Both the position numbers and the translations under genes were made by a program. A stretch of DNA of 64,000 bases. It comes from Marinobacter sp. es.048. GTDB taxonomy: Bacteria; Pseudomonadota; Gammaproteobacteria; Pseudomonadales; Oleiphilaceae. Under the pieces are notes generated by a model that saw nothing but the letters and a program-made list of their open reading frames with translations, made no database searches and was not told where the DNA came from. Position 1 is the first letter of the stretch; every line of letters starts with the position of its first letter. Below are positions 1 to 13,253 of this stretch, in pieces. The stretch is taken from NCBI RefSeq assembly GCF_900188435.1, contig NZ_FYFA01000001.1, positions 2,046,001-2,110,000 of the forward strand, given 5' to 3'.

Positions 1-1857
<1,857 letters not shown>

Positions 1858-1869
1858 GAGCCGGACGCG

Positions 1870-4800
1870 TCATTTTTTAGCAGGCTCCAACTCGCCAAGC
1901 ATCCGGGAAATGCCGTCGAGTTTACCACCGGTTGTGGCATCCTTCAGCCGAAAACGAAAGCTGTTGGCACCTTCGAGCCGGTACTGGTCCGGTGCGGATT
2001 GCACTTTTTTAACCAGAACCAGGGGATCGACTGGTGTAGAGCTGCCAAACTCGAGCCTCGCCCATTCCTTGCCGGCGTCTACTTTCACGATGCCAAGGGC
2101 TTCCGCACGGAGTCGAAGCTCGGTCTGGCGGATCAGGTTTTTGGCCGGATCCGGCAATAATCCGAACCGGTCGATCATTTCAACCTGAAGTTCTTTTAAT
2201 GCTTCCGGGCTGTCCACGCTGGCAATCCGTTTGTAGAGCATCAGACGGTTATGGACATCCGGCAGGTAATCCTCGGGAATCAGCGCCGGGATTCTCAGGT
2301 TCATTTCAGTGCCGTGGCTCAGTGGCAGGTCGGCGTTCGGGGTTCGGCCCTCGCGAATCGCCTTGACGGCCTCGTCCAGCAGCTGCATGTAAAGGGTAAA
2401 GCCAATGCTTTCGATCTGCCCGCTCTGTTCTTCCCCCAATAACTCCCCGGCACCGCGGATTTCCAGATCGTGGGTGGCCAGCATGAAGCCGGCGCCCAGG
2501 TCCTGCGCCTCCGAAATCGCATCCAGACGCTTTTTGGCATCCGACGTAATCGATTTTGGCGGCGGCGTGAGCAGGTATGCGTAGGCCTGGTGGTGAGACC
2601 GGCCCACGCGACCCCGGAGTTGATGAAGCTGAGCCAGGCCGAACTTGTCGGCCCGCTCGATGATGATGGTGTTGGCACTGGGAACGTCGATGCCGGTTTC
2701 AATGATGGTCGAGCAAACCAGCACGTTGAAACGTTTGTGATAGAAGTCCGACATGATCCTTTCCAGATCCCGCTCCCGCATCTGGCCGTGGGCGACGCCC
2801 ACGCGGGCTTCGGGAATGAGTGATCGGAGATCCTCTGCGGTTTTCTCGATGGTCGCCACATCGTTATGGAGGAAATAGACCTGACCGCCGCGGAGAATCT
2901 CCCGCAAGATGGCCTCCTTGACCATGGCGTTGTCTTTCTGGCGCACGAAGGTTTTCACCGAGAGTCGCCGTGCCGGTGGTGTTGCGATAATCGAGAGGTC
3001 TCTCAAGTGCCCCATAGCCATGTTCAGCGTCCGTGGAATTGGCGTGGCGGTCAGGTTCAGCATGTCGACTTCCGCTCGCAACGCTTTGAGCCTCTCCTTT
3101 TGCTGCACGCCAAAGCGGTGCTCTTCATCAATGATGACCAGTCCAAGATTCTTGAACTTGATGTCGCCCTGAAGCAGTTTGTGGGTCCCGATGACAATGT
3201 CCGCCTTGCCGTTCTCCACGGCCTCCAGGGCCTTGCTGGTCTGGCCCGCGGTGCGGAACCGGCTGAGCAGCTCAACCTGAACCGGCGTGTCCGAGAAGCG
3301 GTCCCGGAAGGATTCATAATGCTGCTGGGCAAGCAGGGTAGTGGGAACCAGAACCGCTACCTGTTTGCCGGACCATGTCGCCATGAACGCGGCGCGCATG
3401 GCGACCTCGGTTTTTCCGAAACCCACGTCACCGCACACCAGGCGGTCCATGGGGCGCTCACTGGTCATGTCTTCGAACACCGACTGGATGGCGACCTGCT
3501 GGTCCGGCGTTTCCTCGAACGGGAAGCCGGCGGCAAAAGCGCGATAGGCCTCCTTCGGATCCTCAAAGCTGAAGCCCTTGCGTGCTTCCCGGCGGGCGTA
3601 GACATCCAGCAGCTCGGCGGCCGTATCACGGATCTTCTCGAGGGCTTTCTGTTTGGCCGTGCTCCAGCGATCTGTTCCCAGTTTGTGCAGTGGCGCATGC
3701 TCGGTGTCATTGCCGGCATAGCGGGAAATAAGATGCAGGCTTGAAACCGGTACGTAGAGCTTGGAACCGCCGGCGTACTCAAGCATCAGAAACTCGCTGG
3801 CTTCGCCTTCGACAGTAATGGTCTCCAGACCCCGGTAGCGGCCCACGCCGTGGTCAATGTGAACCACCGGCGCACCAATCCGCAATTCCGACAGATCCCG
3901 GAAACCGGCATCGTCGGTTTCTGTGGGCTTTTCACGACGGCGTCGCTGCAACACCCGTTCTCCGAACAGGGCTGTCTCGGTAATCAGGGCAACGGAATGC
4001 GCGGGGAGCACAAGGCCTTGCTCCATCGGAGCAATGGTAATGGCCAGGGGGCTCTTTTTGTCTTCAAGGAAGGACTGCCAGCCAGAGAGGGTTTTCATCT
4101 CAAGGCCCTGCTCGGCAAGGTTCTCCATCAGGGCTTCTCGCCGACCGGAAGATTCGGCGCAGATCAGTACGTGGCCGTCGAACTCGCCGAGAAATCGCTT
4201 GAGACGACCGGCAGGATCTGAGGCCCGACCATCCATGGCGATGTCCGGCAGAGTTTCTGTCGGGCAATTCACCGACCCGGCGGAATCGTGGATTTCGGAG
4301 GAGACCGTTACCCTCGGGAAGGCTTTCAGGTGCCTGAACAGCTCTTCCTGCTGCAGGAAGAGGCGGGTAGGCGGCAGGATAGGCCGCAGGCGATCGTGGC
4401 GTCGGTCTTCGTACCGGTTGCGGGTTTCGCTGTCAAAATGGCTGACCGCATCGTTCAGTCCGTCGGCGGTAAAGACATGGGTGGCACCGGGCAGATAGTC
4501 GAACAGGGTTGCCGTCTCGTCGAAGAACAGCGGCAGGTAGTACTCGATACCCGGCGGGGTGATGCCGTGTGTTACGTCCTGGTAGATGGGCGTGTCCTTG
4601 TCGGCCTCCGGGAACTGTTCGAACCAGCGGCTTCGGAACCCCGATCGTGCCTCCTTGTGCCAGGGGAATTCGAAAGCGGGCAGCAGCTCAATGCGGTCAA
4701 TGCGGTCGATCGAGCGCTGGGTTTCGGGATCGAACGTGCGGAGGGTTTCGATCTCATCGTCGAACAGATCAATCCGGTAAGGCTGGCTGGCGCCCATGGG

Positions 4801-5388
4801 GAAAATGTCCAGTATGGCACCCCGGACAGCGTATTCGCCGTGTTCGTAAACGTTCTCGGCGTGGCGGTAACCTGCGGCTTCCAGCTGCATTCGCCAGTTA
4901 TCTATAGCCAGGGACTGTCCCACTTCCAGGAGCAGAGTATTGCCCTGAAGGTAGTTTACCGGCGGCAGCCTGTGCATCAGGGTTCGTGCCGGAACCACCA
5001 GAACTCCATGACTGGTGGAGGGCAGGCGGTGCAACGTCCGGATTCGCCGGGAGATGATGTCCTGATGAGGCGAGAACAGATCATAGGGCAGGGTTTCCCA
5101 GTCTGGCAGGGAGAGCAGCTCCAGCCCGTCGTCGCTCACCGCCGGGCCATCTTCTTCTGGAGGCAGCCCGAGGAAGAAGCGCATGGCCTGTTCAAGCCGG
5201 ATGGCGTCGGCGGTGCTGCGGGTGATGACCAATGTCAGACCCTTGTGCGCGCGGGCACTCTCACAGATGGCCAGCGCGTCACTGCTGCCGTGCAATTGAC
5301 CCCATGTTCTGTGATCGGCCGGCCGCGTTGGAAATTCGGGGGCAATCATTGGTCGGGGCGACGGGCGTGTGCTGGCACCTTGGCTCAT
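1870..5388 (-). CDS. mfd: Transcription-repair coupling factor Mfd
   Basis: Mfd removes RNA polymerase stalled at DNA lesions and recruits UvrA for nucleotide excision repair. At 1172 residues it has the normal family length. Visible parts in order are a UvrB-like N-terminal region (about 25-340), the RNA-polymerase interaction domain with GAPVVHIDHGVGRYRGLE (about 500-570), the helicase core with Walker A GDVGFGKTEVA (about 650) and the DEEH box IIDEEHRFG (about 750), and a TRCF C-terminal domain (about 1020-1170). The gene is divergent from gap across a 221-base spacer and runs straight into csiV. No strong ribosome site sits close to the chosen ATG: an AGGAG lies 14 bases away, so the exact N-terminus is less certain than the identity. 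Confidence 0.98.
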   Translation of the reverse strand: MSQGASTRPSPRPMIAPEFPTRPADHRTWGQLHGSSDALAICESARAHKGLTLVITRSTADAIRLEQAMRFFLGLPPEEDGPAVSDDGLELLSLPDWETLPYDLFSPHQDIISRRIRTLHRLPSTSHGVLVVPARTLMHRLPPVNYLQGNTLLLEVGQSLAIDNWRMQLEAAGYRHAENVYEHGEYAVRGAILDIFPMGASQPYRIDLFDDEIETLRTFDPETQRSIDRIDRIELLPAFEFPWHKEARSGFRSRWFEQFPEADKDTPIYQDVTHGITPPGIEYYLPLFFDETATLFDYLPGATHVFTADGLNDAVSHFDSETRNRYEDRRHDRLRPILPPTRLFLQQEELFRHLKAFPRVTVSSEIHDSAGSVNCPTETLPDIAMDGRASDPAGRLKRFLGEFDGHVLICAESSGRREALMENLAEQGLEMKTLSGWQSFLEDKKSPLAITIAPMEQGLVLPAHSVALITETALFGERVLQRRRREKPTETDDAGFRDLSELRIGAPVVHIDHGVGRYRGLETITVEGEASEFLMLEYAGGSKLYVPVSSLHLISRYAGNDTEHAPLHKLGTDRWSTAKQKALEKIRDTAAELLDVYARREARKGFSFEDPKEAYRAFAAGFPFEETPDQQVAIQSVFEDMTSERPMDRLVCGDVGFGKTEVAMRAAFMATWSGKQVAVLVPTTLLAQQHYESFRDRFSDTPVQVELLSRFRTAGQTSKALEAVENGKADIVIGTHKLLQGDIKFKNLGLVIIDEEHRFGVQQKERLKALRAEVDMLNLTATPIPRTLNMAMGHLRDLSIIATPPARRLSVKTFVRQKDNAMVKEAILREILRGGQVYFLHNDVATIEKTAEDLRSLIPEARVGVAHGQMRERDLERIMSDFYHKRFNVLVCSTIIETGIDVPSANTIIIERADKFGLAQLHQLRGRVGRSHHQAYAYLLTPPPKSITSDAKKRLDAISEAQDLGAGFMLATHDLEIRGAGELLGEEQSGQIESIGFTLYMQLLDEAVKAIREGRTPNADLPLSHGTEMNLRIPALIPEDYLPDVHNRLMLYKRIASVDSPEALKELQVEMIDRFGLLPDPAKNLIRQTELRLRAEALGIVKVDAGKEWARLEFGSSTPVDPLVLVKKVQSAPDQYRLEGANSFRFRLKDATTGGKLDGISRMLGELEPAKK

Positions 5389-5486
5389 GGGCGGTCTGGC
5401 TCTCCTGCTGTGGATGTCCGGGCGGCGGTAAGGCGCGTATTCTAACGCTCGCGCCCGGCACTGTCATGGCGCCCGCGCTCCGGTCA

Positions 5487-5509
5487 GCGCTTGCTTAATT
5501 GGCAAGCGC
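5487..5509. promoter_or_regulatory. Perfect inverted repeat between mfd and gap
   Basis: GCGCTTGC and GCAAGCGC form a perfect 8-base inverted repeat around a 7-base AT-rich centre (TTAATTG). It lies about 30 bases upstream of the predicted gap promoter and about 100 bases upstream of mfd. The size and spacing suit a dimeric repressor operator, but no regulator can be named from sequence. Confidence 0.35.
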
Positions 5510-5539
5510 GTCCTATACGAAGGTCATGGCCTGCCGTAT

Positions 5540-5568
5540 TTGCGGTCGACCGGATTAAATTGGATAAT
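5540..5568 (+). promoter_or_regulatory. Candidate sigma-70 promoter for gap
   Basis: A TTGCGG -35-like hexamer and a GATAAT -10-like hexamer are separated by exactly 17 bases. The predicted start point falls about 35 bases before the GTG start of gap. The -10 matches consensus at five of six positions and the -35 at three. Confidence 0.45.
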
Positions 5569-5609
5569 GTGCGCCCCAATTTCCCAGTGCCAACTGCAGA
5601 GGTTCAAGC

Positions 5610-7079
5610 GTGAGTCACGAACAGATCAATCAGCACCTGTCCAACTGGACAGAAAGAGAATCCACCGCGGAAGCCATGATTCCGCTGATCGGCCGCCTCT
5701 ACCGCAAGAATAATGTGGTTACTTCTGTATACGGCCGCGCCATCATCAACCAGTCGGTTATTGATATCATCCGCGCCCACCGCTTTGTGCGTCAGGTTGA
5801 AGACAGCGAGCTCTCTGTTCACGACACCCTGCCGATCCTGCAGGCCATGGACAAGCTTGATCTTGGTCGGGCCCACGTGGATATCGGCAAGCTGGCGGTC
5901 AAGTTCAAGGACGAAGGTGGTGATCTCACCGAATTTCTGAAGCGCGAAATCGGTGCGGTTGTCGGGCAGTACGCCGCACAGTCTGAAGAAGACGCCCATA
6001 ACGACACCAAAGACGTTGTCCTGTATGGCTTCGGCCGTATCGGTCGTCTTCTGGCGCGAATCCTGATTGAGAAAGCGGGCGGCGGTAACAACCTGCGCCT
6101 CCGCGCGATTGTCGTTCGTCAGGGCGGTGCGGAAAACGATCTTGAGAAGCGTGCCAGCCTGCTGCGTCGTGACTCTGTGCACGGGCCGTTCGATGGCACC
6201 ATAACGGTTGATGAAAAAGAATCCGCCCTGATTGCCAACGGCAACTACATCAAGGTGATTTATTCGGACGGACCGGACAAGGTGGACTACACCGAGTACG
6301 GCATCAATAACGCCATTGTGATCGATAACACCGGTAAGTGGCGTGATGAAGCGGGGCTTGGCCTCCATCTGAAATCGAAGGGCGTCAGCCGCGTTATCCT
6401 GACCGCTCCGGGCAAAGGCGACATCAAGAACATCGTTTATGGCATCAACAACGACTGGATCACCGACGAAGACAAGATCCTGTCAGCGGCCTCCTGTACC
6501 ACCAACGCCATCACCCCCGTACTGAAGGCGATTGAGGACGAGTACGGCATCGAAGACGGTCATGTCGAGACCGTTCACTCCTACACCAATGACCAGAACC
6601 TGATTGATAACTACCACAAGGGCAGCCGTCGTGGACGCAGTGCGGCGCTGAACATGGTAATTACCGAGACAGGCGCTGCTAAAGCCGTCGCCAAGGCGCT
6701 GCCGGTTCTGAAAGGCAAGCTGACCGGCAATGCGATCCGGGTGCCAACGCCGAACGTTTCCATGGCGATCCTGAATCTCAACCTCAAGAAAGACGTTGAT
6801 GTGGAAGGTGTTAACGAATATCTGCGGGATATGGCTCTGCACTCGGAGCTGCAGAAGCAGATCGACTTCGTGAACTCTCCGGAAGTGGTTTCCACCGACT
6901 TTGTTGGTTCCCGCCACGCCGGTATTGTTGATGCCCAGGCAACGATTGCCAGCGGTAAGCGTCTGATTCTGTATGTCTGGTACGACAACGAATTCGGCTA
7001 CAGCGCCCAGGTCGTCCGTGTGGTAAACCAGATGGCGGGCGTAAATTACCCGATCTTCCCCAAACGTGCGAGAGACTGA
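5610..7079 (+). CDS. gap: Glyceraldehyde-3-phosphate dehydrogenase, N-terminally extended type
   Basis: This enzyme oxidises glyceraldehyde-3-phosphate to 1,3-bisphosphoglycerate with NAD(P)+ in the cytoplasm. The Rossmann motif YGFGRIGRL starts near residue 138 and the catalytic SCTTN motif carries Cys296. The length of 489 residues exceeds the usual 330-340 because about 130 residues precede the NAD-binding fold. Pseudomonas has a similarly long GAPDH next to mfd, so this is a known subtype and not a fusion error. The start is a GTG with AGAGG seven bases upstream. An annotator looking for ATG only would misplace it. The gene stands alone between a promoter and a strong terminator. Whether the enzyme serves glycolysis or gluconeogenesis cannot be read from sequence. 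Confidence 0.96.
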   Translation: MSHEQINQHLSNWTERESTAEAMIPLIGRLYRKNNVVTSVYGRAIINQSVIDIIRAHRFVRQVEDSELSVHDTLPILQAMDKLDLGRAHVDIGKLAVKFKDEGGDLTEFLKREIGAVVGQYAAQSEEDAHNDTKDVVLYGFGRIGRLLARILIEKAGGGNNLRLRAIVVRQGGAENDLEKRASLLRRDSVHGPFDGTITVDEKESALIANGNYIKVIYSDGPDKVDYTEYGINNAIVIDNTGKWRDEAGLGLHLKSKGVSRVILTAPGKGDIKNIVYGINNDWITDEDKILSAASCTTNAITPVLKAIEDEYGIEDGHVETVHSYTNDQNLIDNYHKGSRRGRSAALNMVITETGAAKAVAKALPVLKGKLTGNAIRVPTPNVSMAILNLNLKKDVDVEGVNEYLRDMALHSELQKQIDFVNSPEVVSTDFVGSRHAGIVDAQATIASGKRLILYVWYDNEFGYSAQVVRVVNQMAGVNYPIFPKRARD

Positions 7080-7114
7080 GCACATTGCACCGATCTGGTG
7101 AGATAAAGGTATTC

Positions 7115-7148
7115 AAAAACCCCGGCAGCGCTGGCTGCCGGGGTTTTT
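7115..7148 (+). terminator. Rho-independent terminator after gap
   Basis: A 15-base perfect stem (AAAAACCCCGGCAGC with its complement) closes a GCTG loop and ends in a T run that continues as TTTTTGTTTTT. It begins 36 bases after the gap stop and separates gap from the nqr operon. Confidence 0.95.
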
Positions 7149-7191
7149 GTTTTTATAGCCATTTGCCAGGCTCGATTAGCTGTCGGCTTTT

Positions 7192-7205
7192 AACCGGTTC
7201 CGGTT
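7192..7205. promoter_or_regulatory. Palindrome just upstream of the nqr promoter
   Basis: AACCGG and CCGGTT flank a TT centre as a perfect 14-base palindrome. It ends six bases before the predicted -35 hexamer of nqr, a usual place for an activator or repressor site. No known consensus was recognised. Confidence 0.3.
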
Positions 7206-7210
7206 TCTGG

Positions 7211-8695
<1,485 letters not shown>

Positions 8696-8699
8696 CACG

Positions 8700-9908
8700 A
8701 TGGCTATCAGACAGTTTCTCGATGGAATCGAGCATCACTTTGAAAAGGGTGGCAAGTACGAGCGCTGGTACGCTTTGTACGAGGCCGTAGACACCATTTT
8801 CTACACGCCAGGTAAGGTGACTTCCACAACCGCTCACGTTCGCGACGGGGTAGACCTGAAGCGCATCATGATCACGGTGTGGATGTGTACTTTCCCGGCT
8901 ATGTTCTTCGGTATGTGGAACATTGGTTTTCAGGCCAATAGCTATCTGGCAGCCACGCCGGATGCCATGGTCGGCGATGGCGGTTTACGTACCGCCTTTA
9001 TAACTGCACTCGCCTCGACCGGAGCAGGTGCCGGCGTCCTGGATAATTTCATCTATGGAATGGCTTACTTTATTCCGATCTACGCTGTCACATTTATTGT
9101 GGGCGGATTTTGGGAAGTGCTGTTTGCAACTGTGCGCCGTCATGAAGTGAATGAAGGCTTCTTCGTCACATCGGTGCTGTTCGCTCTGATCTGTCCGCCC
9201 ACCATCCCGCTATGGCAGGTGGCTCTGGGTATTACCTTCGGTGTTGTGATCGGTAAGGAAGTGTTTGGCGGTACTGGCAAGAACTTCCTGAACCCGGCAC
9301 TGACTGGTCGCGCGTTTCTGTACTTTGCCTACCCGGCACAGATATCCGGCGACACAGTGTGGACCGCTGTTGATGGCTTCAGTGGCGCCACGGCGCTGAG
9401 CTGGGCCGCAAGCGGCGGCCTGGAAGCCCTTGAAACCCAGATCGGCTGGATGAGTGCGTTCATGGGTACGATTCAGGGTTCCATGGGTGAAACCTCAACC
9501 TTGGCGGTGCTCATCGGTGGTTTGATCCTGCTGGCCATGAAAATTGCCAGCTACCGGATTGTTGGCGGTGTGCTGATCGGCATGATCGGCATGTCGCTGC
9601 TGTTGAACATTATCGGGTCTGAAACCAACCCGATGTTCGCGATTCCGGCGCATTGGCACCTGGTCATGGGCGGTTTTGCCTTCGGGATGATGTTCATGGC
9701 AACCGATCCGGTTTCCGCGGCAATGACCAACACAGGCCGCTGGTGCTTCGGCATACTGGTGGGTGTAATGACAATCCTGATTCGCGTCATCAACCCGGCC
9801 TTCCCGGAAGGCATCATGTTGGCCATCCTGTTCGCTAACCTGTTCGCGCCGCTGATGGACCATTACGTGGTTCAGGCGAACATCAAACGGAGGCTTGCTC
9901 GTGGCTAA
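8700..9908 (+). CDS. nqrB: Na+-translocating NADH-quinone reductase subunit B
   Basis: NqrB is the main integral membrane subunit of Na+-NQR and carries covalently bound FMN and riboflavin. The 402-residue protein has many hydrophobic segments and the flavinylation motif SGAT with Thr231 as the predicted FMN attachment site (family knowledge: ApbE attaches FMN to this threonine). It also shows the motif [20 protein letters not shown], shared with RnfD. Its 3' end overlaps nqrC by eight bases, which suggests translational coupling. Confidence 0.97.
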   Translation: MAIRQFLDGIEHHFEKGGKYERWYALYEAVDTIFYTPGKVTSTTAHVRDGVDLKRIMITVWMCTFPAMFFGMWNIGFQANSYLAATPDAMVGDGGLRTAFITALASTGAGAGVLDNFIYGMAYFIPIYAVTFIVGGFWEVLFATVRRHEVNEGFFVTSVLFALICPPTIPLWQVALGITFGVVIGKEVFGGTGKNFLNPALTGRAFLYFAYPAQISGDTVWTAVDGFSGATALSWAASGGLEALETQIGWMSAFMGTIQGSMGETSTLAVLIGGLILLAMKIASYRIVGGVLIGMIGMSLLLNIIGSETNPMFAIPAHWHLVMGGFAFGMMFMATDPVSAAMTNTGRWCFGILVGVMTILIRVINPAFPEGIMLAILFANLFAPLMDHYVVQANIKRRLARG

Positions 9909-10704
9909 AGCTAAAGAAACCGTCTCCCGCACGCTGATTGTTGCGCTGGTGCTGAGTATAGCGTTCTCTGTCGTGGTCTCCACGGCAGCAGTTCTGCTGC
10001 GCCCGGCCCAGATTCAGAACCAGAACCTGGATATCAAGACCAATATTCTGTCTGCCGCCGGCATGTTGGAGTCCGGCTCCAGCGCCGAGCAGATTGAAGA
10101 AGCGTTTGCGCGTTTTGATGTTCGCCTGGTCGACCTCGACACCGGTGAATTCGTCGAACCTTCCGACGTGGGTGTCCAGGATCCGATGAAATACGACATG
10201 TACAGGGCTGCTTCCGATCCGCAGATGTCTACCAACATTCCGTCGTCGCAAGACAAGGCCGGCATCAAGCGCCGCCCGAATGTTGCCAAGGTCTACACCA
10301 TGAGCGAGAACGGCCAGATCAACCGCGTGGTTCTTCCGATCCACGGCTACGGGCTCTGGTCCACGCTGTACGGCTTCATTTCTCTTGAGGGTGATCTGAA
10401 CACCATCGAAGGTCTGGGTTTCTATGCACATGCAGAAACTCCGGGTCTTGGTGGTGAAGTGGACAACCCGCGCTGGAAGCGCCAGTGGGTTGGCAAGGAG
10501 GTCTACAACGAAGACCGTTCCGAGCCCCAGGTGCGACTGGTCAAGGGCGGTGTTGGCGCCGATGCGCAGGACAAGGAGCATAAGGTTGATGCTCTCTCCG
10601 GTGCTACGCTGACAAGCCGCGGCGTTGAGCAACTGGTCAACTACTGGATGGGCGACCGCGGGTACGCGCCGTTCCTGCAAAAACTTCGTGAAGGGGAGGT
10701 CTGA
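9901..10704 (+). CDS. nqrC: Na+-translocating NADH-quinone reductase subunit C
   Basis: NqrC is a membrane-anchored subunit of Na+-NQR with a periplasmic FMN-binding domain. The 267 residues begin with one hydrophobic helix (about 10-30). The C-terminal part contains [12 protein letters not shown] with Thr236 as the predicted FMN attachment site for ApbE. I chose the GTG start at 9901 because a GGAGG lies seven bases upstream. The in-frame TTG at 9895 would sit one base after that ribosome site. The start lies inside the end of nqrB. Confidence 0.96.
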   Translation: MAKAKETVSRTLIVALVLSIAFSVVVSTAAVLLRPAQIQNQNLDIKTNILSAAGMLESGSSAEQIEEAFARFDVRLVDLDTGEFVEPSDVGVQDPMKYDMYRAASDPQMSTNIPSSQDKAGIKRRPNVAKVYTMSENGQINRVVLPIHGYGLWSTLYGFISLEGDLNTIEGLGFYAHAETPGLGGEVDNPRWKRQWVGKEVYNEDRSEPQVRLVKGGVGADAQDKEHKVDALSGATLTSRGVEQLVNYWMGDRGYAPFLQKLREGEV

Positions 10705-10706
10705 TC

Positions 10707-11372
10707 ATGGCAGATGCATCAGCCAAACAGGTTCTCTTCGAACCGATCTTCAGCAATAACCCGATTGCCCTGCAGATTCTGGGCATTTGTTCAGCGCTGG
10801 CGGTAACCACCAGCATGAACGTTACTCTTGTTATGTGTGCAGCGGTTATTGCCGTTACCGCATTTTCCAACCTCGCGGTGTCGCTGGTACGTACCCAGAT
10901 TCCGGGCAGTATCCGGATCATCGTGCAGATGACCATTATCGCCTCACTGGTAATCGTGGTTGACCAGGTGCTCAAGGCCTATGCCTATGAGATTTCCAAG
11001 CAGCTGTCGGTGTTTGTTGGTCTTATTATCACCAACTGCATCGTCATGGGTCGCGCGGAAGGCTTCGCCATGAAGAACGGCCCCTGGCTGAGCTTCCTGG
11101 ACGGCGTCGGTAACGGTCTGGGTTACTCCGTACTCCTGATCTTTGTTGCCTTCTTCCGTGAACTGCTGGGTGCTGGTTCCCTGTTCGGCGTGTCCCTGAT
11201 GCCGGTGGTCAACGAAGGCGGCTGGTACATTCCGAACGGTTTGTTGCTGCTGCCGCCGAGTGCGTTCTTCATCATCGGCCTGGCTATCTGGGGTCTGCGG
11301 ACCTGGAAGCCGGAGCAGGTTGAAGAGCCTGACTACAAAATGTCACGTCATGTCGCCAAGGAGGCCTTCTGA
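10707..11372 (+). CDS. nqrD: Na+-translocating NADH-quinone reductase subunit D
   Basis: NqrD is a six-helix membrane subunit that, with NqrE, cradles an iron-sulfur centre in the membrane part of Na+-NQR (family knowledge). The 221-residue sequence is almost wholly hydrophobic and contains the conserved [17 protein letters not shown] segment, including the conserved cysteine. It starts two bases after nqrC and its stop overlaps the nqrE start in the TGATG arrangement. Confidence 0.96.
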   Translation: MADASAKQVLFEPIFSNNPIALQILGICSALAVTTSMNVTLVMCAAVIAVTAFSNLAVSLVRTQIPGSIRIIVQMTIIASLVIVVDQVLKAYAYEISKQLSVFVGLIITNCIVMGRAEGFAMKNGPWLSFLDGVGNGLGYSVLLIFVAFFRELLGAGSLFGVSLMPVVNEGGWYIPNGLLLLPPSAFFIIGLAIWGLRTWKPEQVEEPDYKMSRHVAKEAF

Positions 11373-11980
11373 TGGAACATTATATCAGTCTGATTCTGAA
11401 GGCAGTTTTCGTTGAAAACATGGCTCTGGCGTTCTTCCTGGGGATGTGTACTTTTCTGGCCATCTCCAAGAAGATCGAGGCTGCGACTGGTCTTGGCATC
11501 GCCGTTGTTGTAGTGCTGACGGTAACCGTTCCGGTGAACAACCTGCTTTACAACACCATCCTTCGTGAAGGTGCTCTGGACTGGGCAGGTCTGCCAAATG
11601 TCGACTTGAGCTTTCTCGGATTGCTGACGTATATCGGTGTAATCGCGGCTATTGTCCAGATCATGGAAATGGTGCTGGACAAGTACATTCCTGCGCTCTA
11701 TGCAGCTCTGGGTGTATTCCTGCCACTGATCACAGTGAACTGCGCCATCCTTGGTGCCTCGCTGTTCATGGTGGAGCGTGACTACACCTTCGGCGAGAGT
11801 GTGGTGTATGGCTTCGGTGCCGGCCTCGGCTGGGCTCTGGCGATCATTGCCCTGGCGGGTATCCGCGAGAAGTTGAAGTACAGTGACGTTCCGGAAGGCC
11901 TGCGTGGCCTGGGTATCACCTTCATTACCGTTGGTTTGATGTCCCTGGGCTTCATGTCCTTCTCCGGTATCTCACTGTAA
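11372..11980 (+). CDS. nqrE: Na+-translocating NADH-quinone reductase subunit E
   Basis: NqrE is the pseudo-symmetric partner of NqrD. The 202 residues form about six hydrophobic helices. The conserved cysteine regions [14 protein letters not shown] and [10 protein letters not shown] fit the shared membrane iron-sulfur site. The start overlaps the nqrD stop, so translation is probably coupled. A 37-base gap precedes nqrF. Confidence 0.96.
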   Translation: MEHYISLILKAVFVENMALAFFLGMCTFLAISKKIEAATGLGIAVVVVLTVTVPVNNLLYNTILREGALDWAGLPNVDLSFLGLLTYIGVIAAIVQIMEMVLDKYIPALYAALGVFLPLITVNCAILGASLFMVERDYTFGESVVYGFGAGLGWALAIIALAGIREKLKYSDVPEGLRGLGITFITVGLMSLGFMSFSGISL

Positions 11981-12017
11981 TTCACCCGGTGATTCGGTTT
12001 AACGAAAAGGCGAGACC

Positions 12018-13244
12018 ATGAATACAGAAATTATTCTCGGCGTGGTCATGTTCACCGTTATCGTTCTGGCCCTGGTCGCAGTGATTCTTGCGGCCCGGTC
12101 CAGGCTGGTAAGCACCGGTGATGTGACCATTGAGATCAACGATGATCCCGAACATACGCTGAAGACCGAAGCCGGCGGCAAGCTGCTCGGTACTCTGGCG
12201 AACAGTGGCATTTTCCTGTCTTCTGCCTGTGGTGGCGGTGGTACCTGTGCCCAGTGCAAGTGCAAGGTCCTTGAGGGCGGCGGCGCCATGCTGCCAACGG
12301 AGAAGACCCACTTCACTAACCGTGAAGAGAAAGAAGGCTGGCGCCTGTCCTGTCAGGTTCCTGTTAAACAGGACATGAAGGTGGAAGTGCCTGAGGAATT
12401 CTTCGGCGTGAAGAAGTGGGAATGCGAGGTTGTCTCCAACCACAACGTGGCTACCTTCATCAAAGAACTCGTACTCAAGTTGCCTGAAGGCGAGGAAGTG
12501 GACTTCCGGGCCGGTGGTTACGTTCAGCTCGAGTGCCCTCCCTACGAAATTGACTTCAAGGATTTTGATATCGAGGAAGAGTTCCACGAGGACTGGGACA
12601 AGCACAACATTTGGCGCTACAAGGCGGTCAACAAGGAAGAGACCATCCGGGCCTATTCTATGGCGAACTACCCGGAAGAGAAGGGTGTTCTCAAGTTCAA
12701 CATCCGTATCGCCACGCCGCCTCCTGGCACAGACCACAATCCGGGCATCATGTCGAGCTACGTGTTCAACCTGAAGCCGGGTGACAAGGTTACCGTGATG
12801 GGGCCATTCGGTGAATTCTTCGCCAAGAAGACCGACGCCGAGATGGTATTTATCGGTGGTGGTGCCGGTATGGCGCCAATGCGTTCCCATATCTTTGATC
12901 AGCTCAAGCGTCTGAACTCCAAGCGCAAGATCAGCTTCTGGTACGGCGCGCGAAGCGTTCGCGAAATGTTCTACGTGGAAGATTTCGACGGGCTGCAGGA
13001 AGAGAACGACAACTTCGAGTGGCACGTTGCACTTTCCGATGCGCTGCCCGAAGACAATTGGGAAGGCCCCACCGGGTTTATCCATAACGTGTTGTATGAA
13101 AACTATCTGAAGGACCATCCGGCTCCGGAAGATTGCGAGTACTATATGTGTGGGCCCCCAATCATGAACGCCTCCTGCATCAAGATGCTCAAAGATCTGG
13201 GTGTAGAGGACGAAAACATCATGCTGGATGACTTTGGAGGCTAA
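12018..13244 (+). CDS. nqrF: Na+-translocating NADH-quinone reductase subunit F
   Basis: NqrF accepts electrons from NADH. The 408-residue protein has an N-terminal membrane helix (about 5-26), a [2Fe-2S] domain with Cys71, Cys77, Cys80 and Cys112, and a C-terminal ferredoxin-reductase module. That module has the FAD motif [11 protein letters not shown], the nucleotide loop [12 protein letters not shown] (about 280) and the end motif YMCGPPIMN. It is the last structural subunit gene of the operon and apbE follows nine bases later. Confidence 0.97.
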   Translation: MNTEIILGVVMFTVIVLALVAVILAARSRLVSTGDVTIEINDDPEHTLKTEAGGKLLGTLANSGIFLSSACGGGGTCAQCKCKVLEGGGAMLPTEKTHFTNREEKEGWRLSCQVPVKQDMKVEVPEEFFGVKKWECEVVSNHNVATFIKELVLKLPEGEEVDFRAGGYVQLECPPYEIDFKDFDIEEEFHEDWDKHNIWRYKAVNKEETIRAYSMANYPEEKGVLKFNIRIATPPPGTDHNPGIMSSYVFNLKPGDKVTVMGPFGEFFAKKTDAEMVFIGGGAGMAPMRSHIFDQLKRLNSKRKISFWYGARSVREMFYVEDFDGLQEENDNFEWHVALSDALPEDNWEGPTGFIHNVLYENYLKDHPAPEDCEYYMCGPPIMNASCIKMLKDLGVEDENIMLDDFGG

Positions 13245-13253
13245 GCAGTCCTG

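Noticed and set aside
2866..3744. Long plus-strand open frames opposite mfd, also at 4288-5445
   Set aside because: They lie fully within mfd on the other strand and show no recognisable domain.
11982..13118. 378-codon minus-strand frame opposite nqrF
   Set aside because: Antisense shadow of a highly conserved subunit. The translation is rich in His, Val and Arg without any motif.
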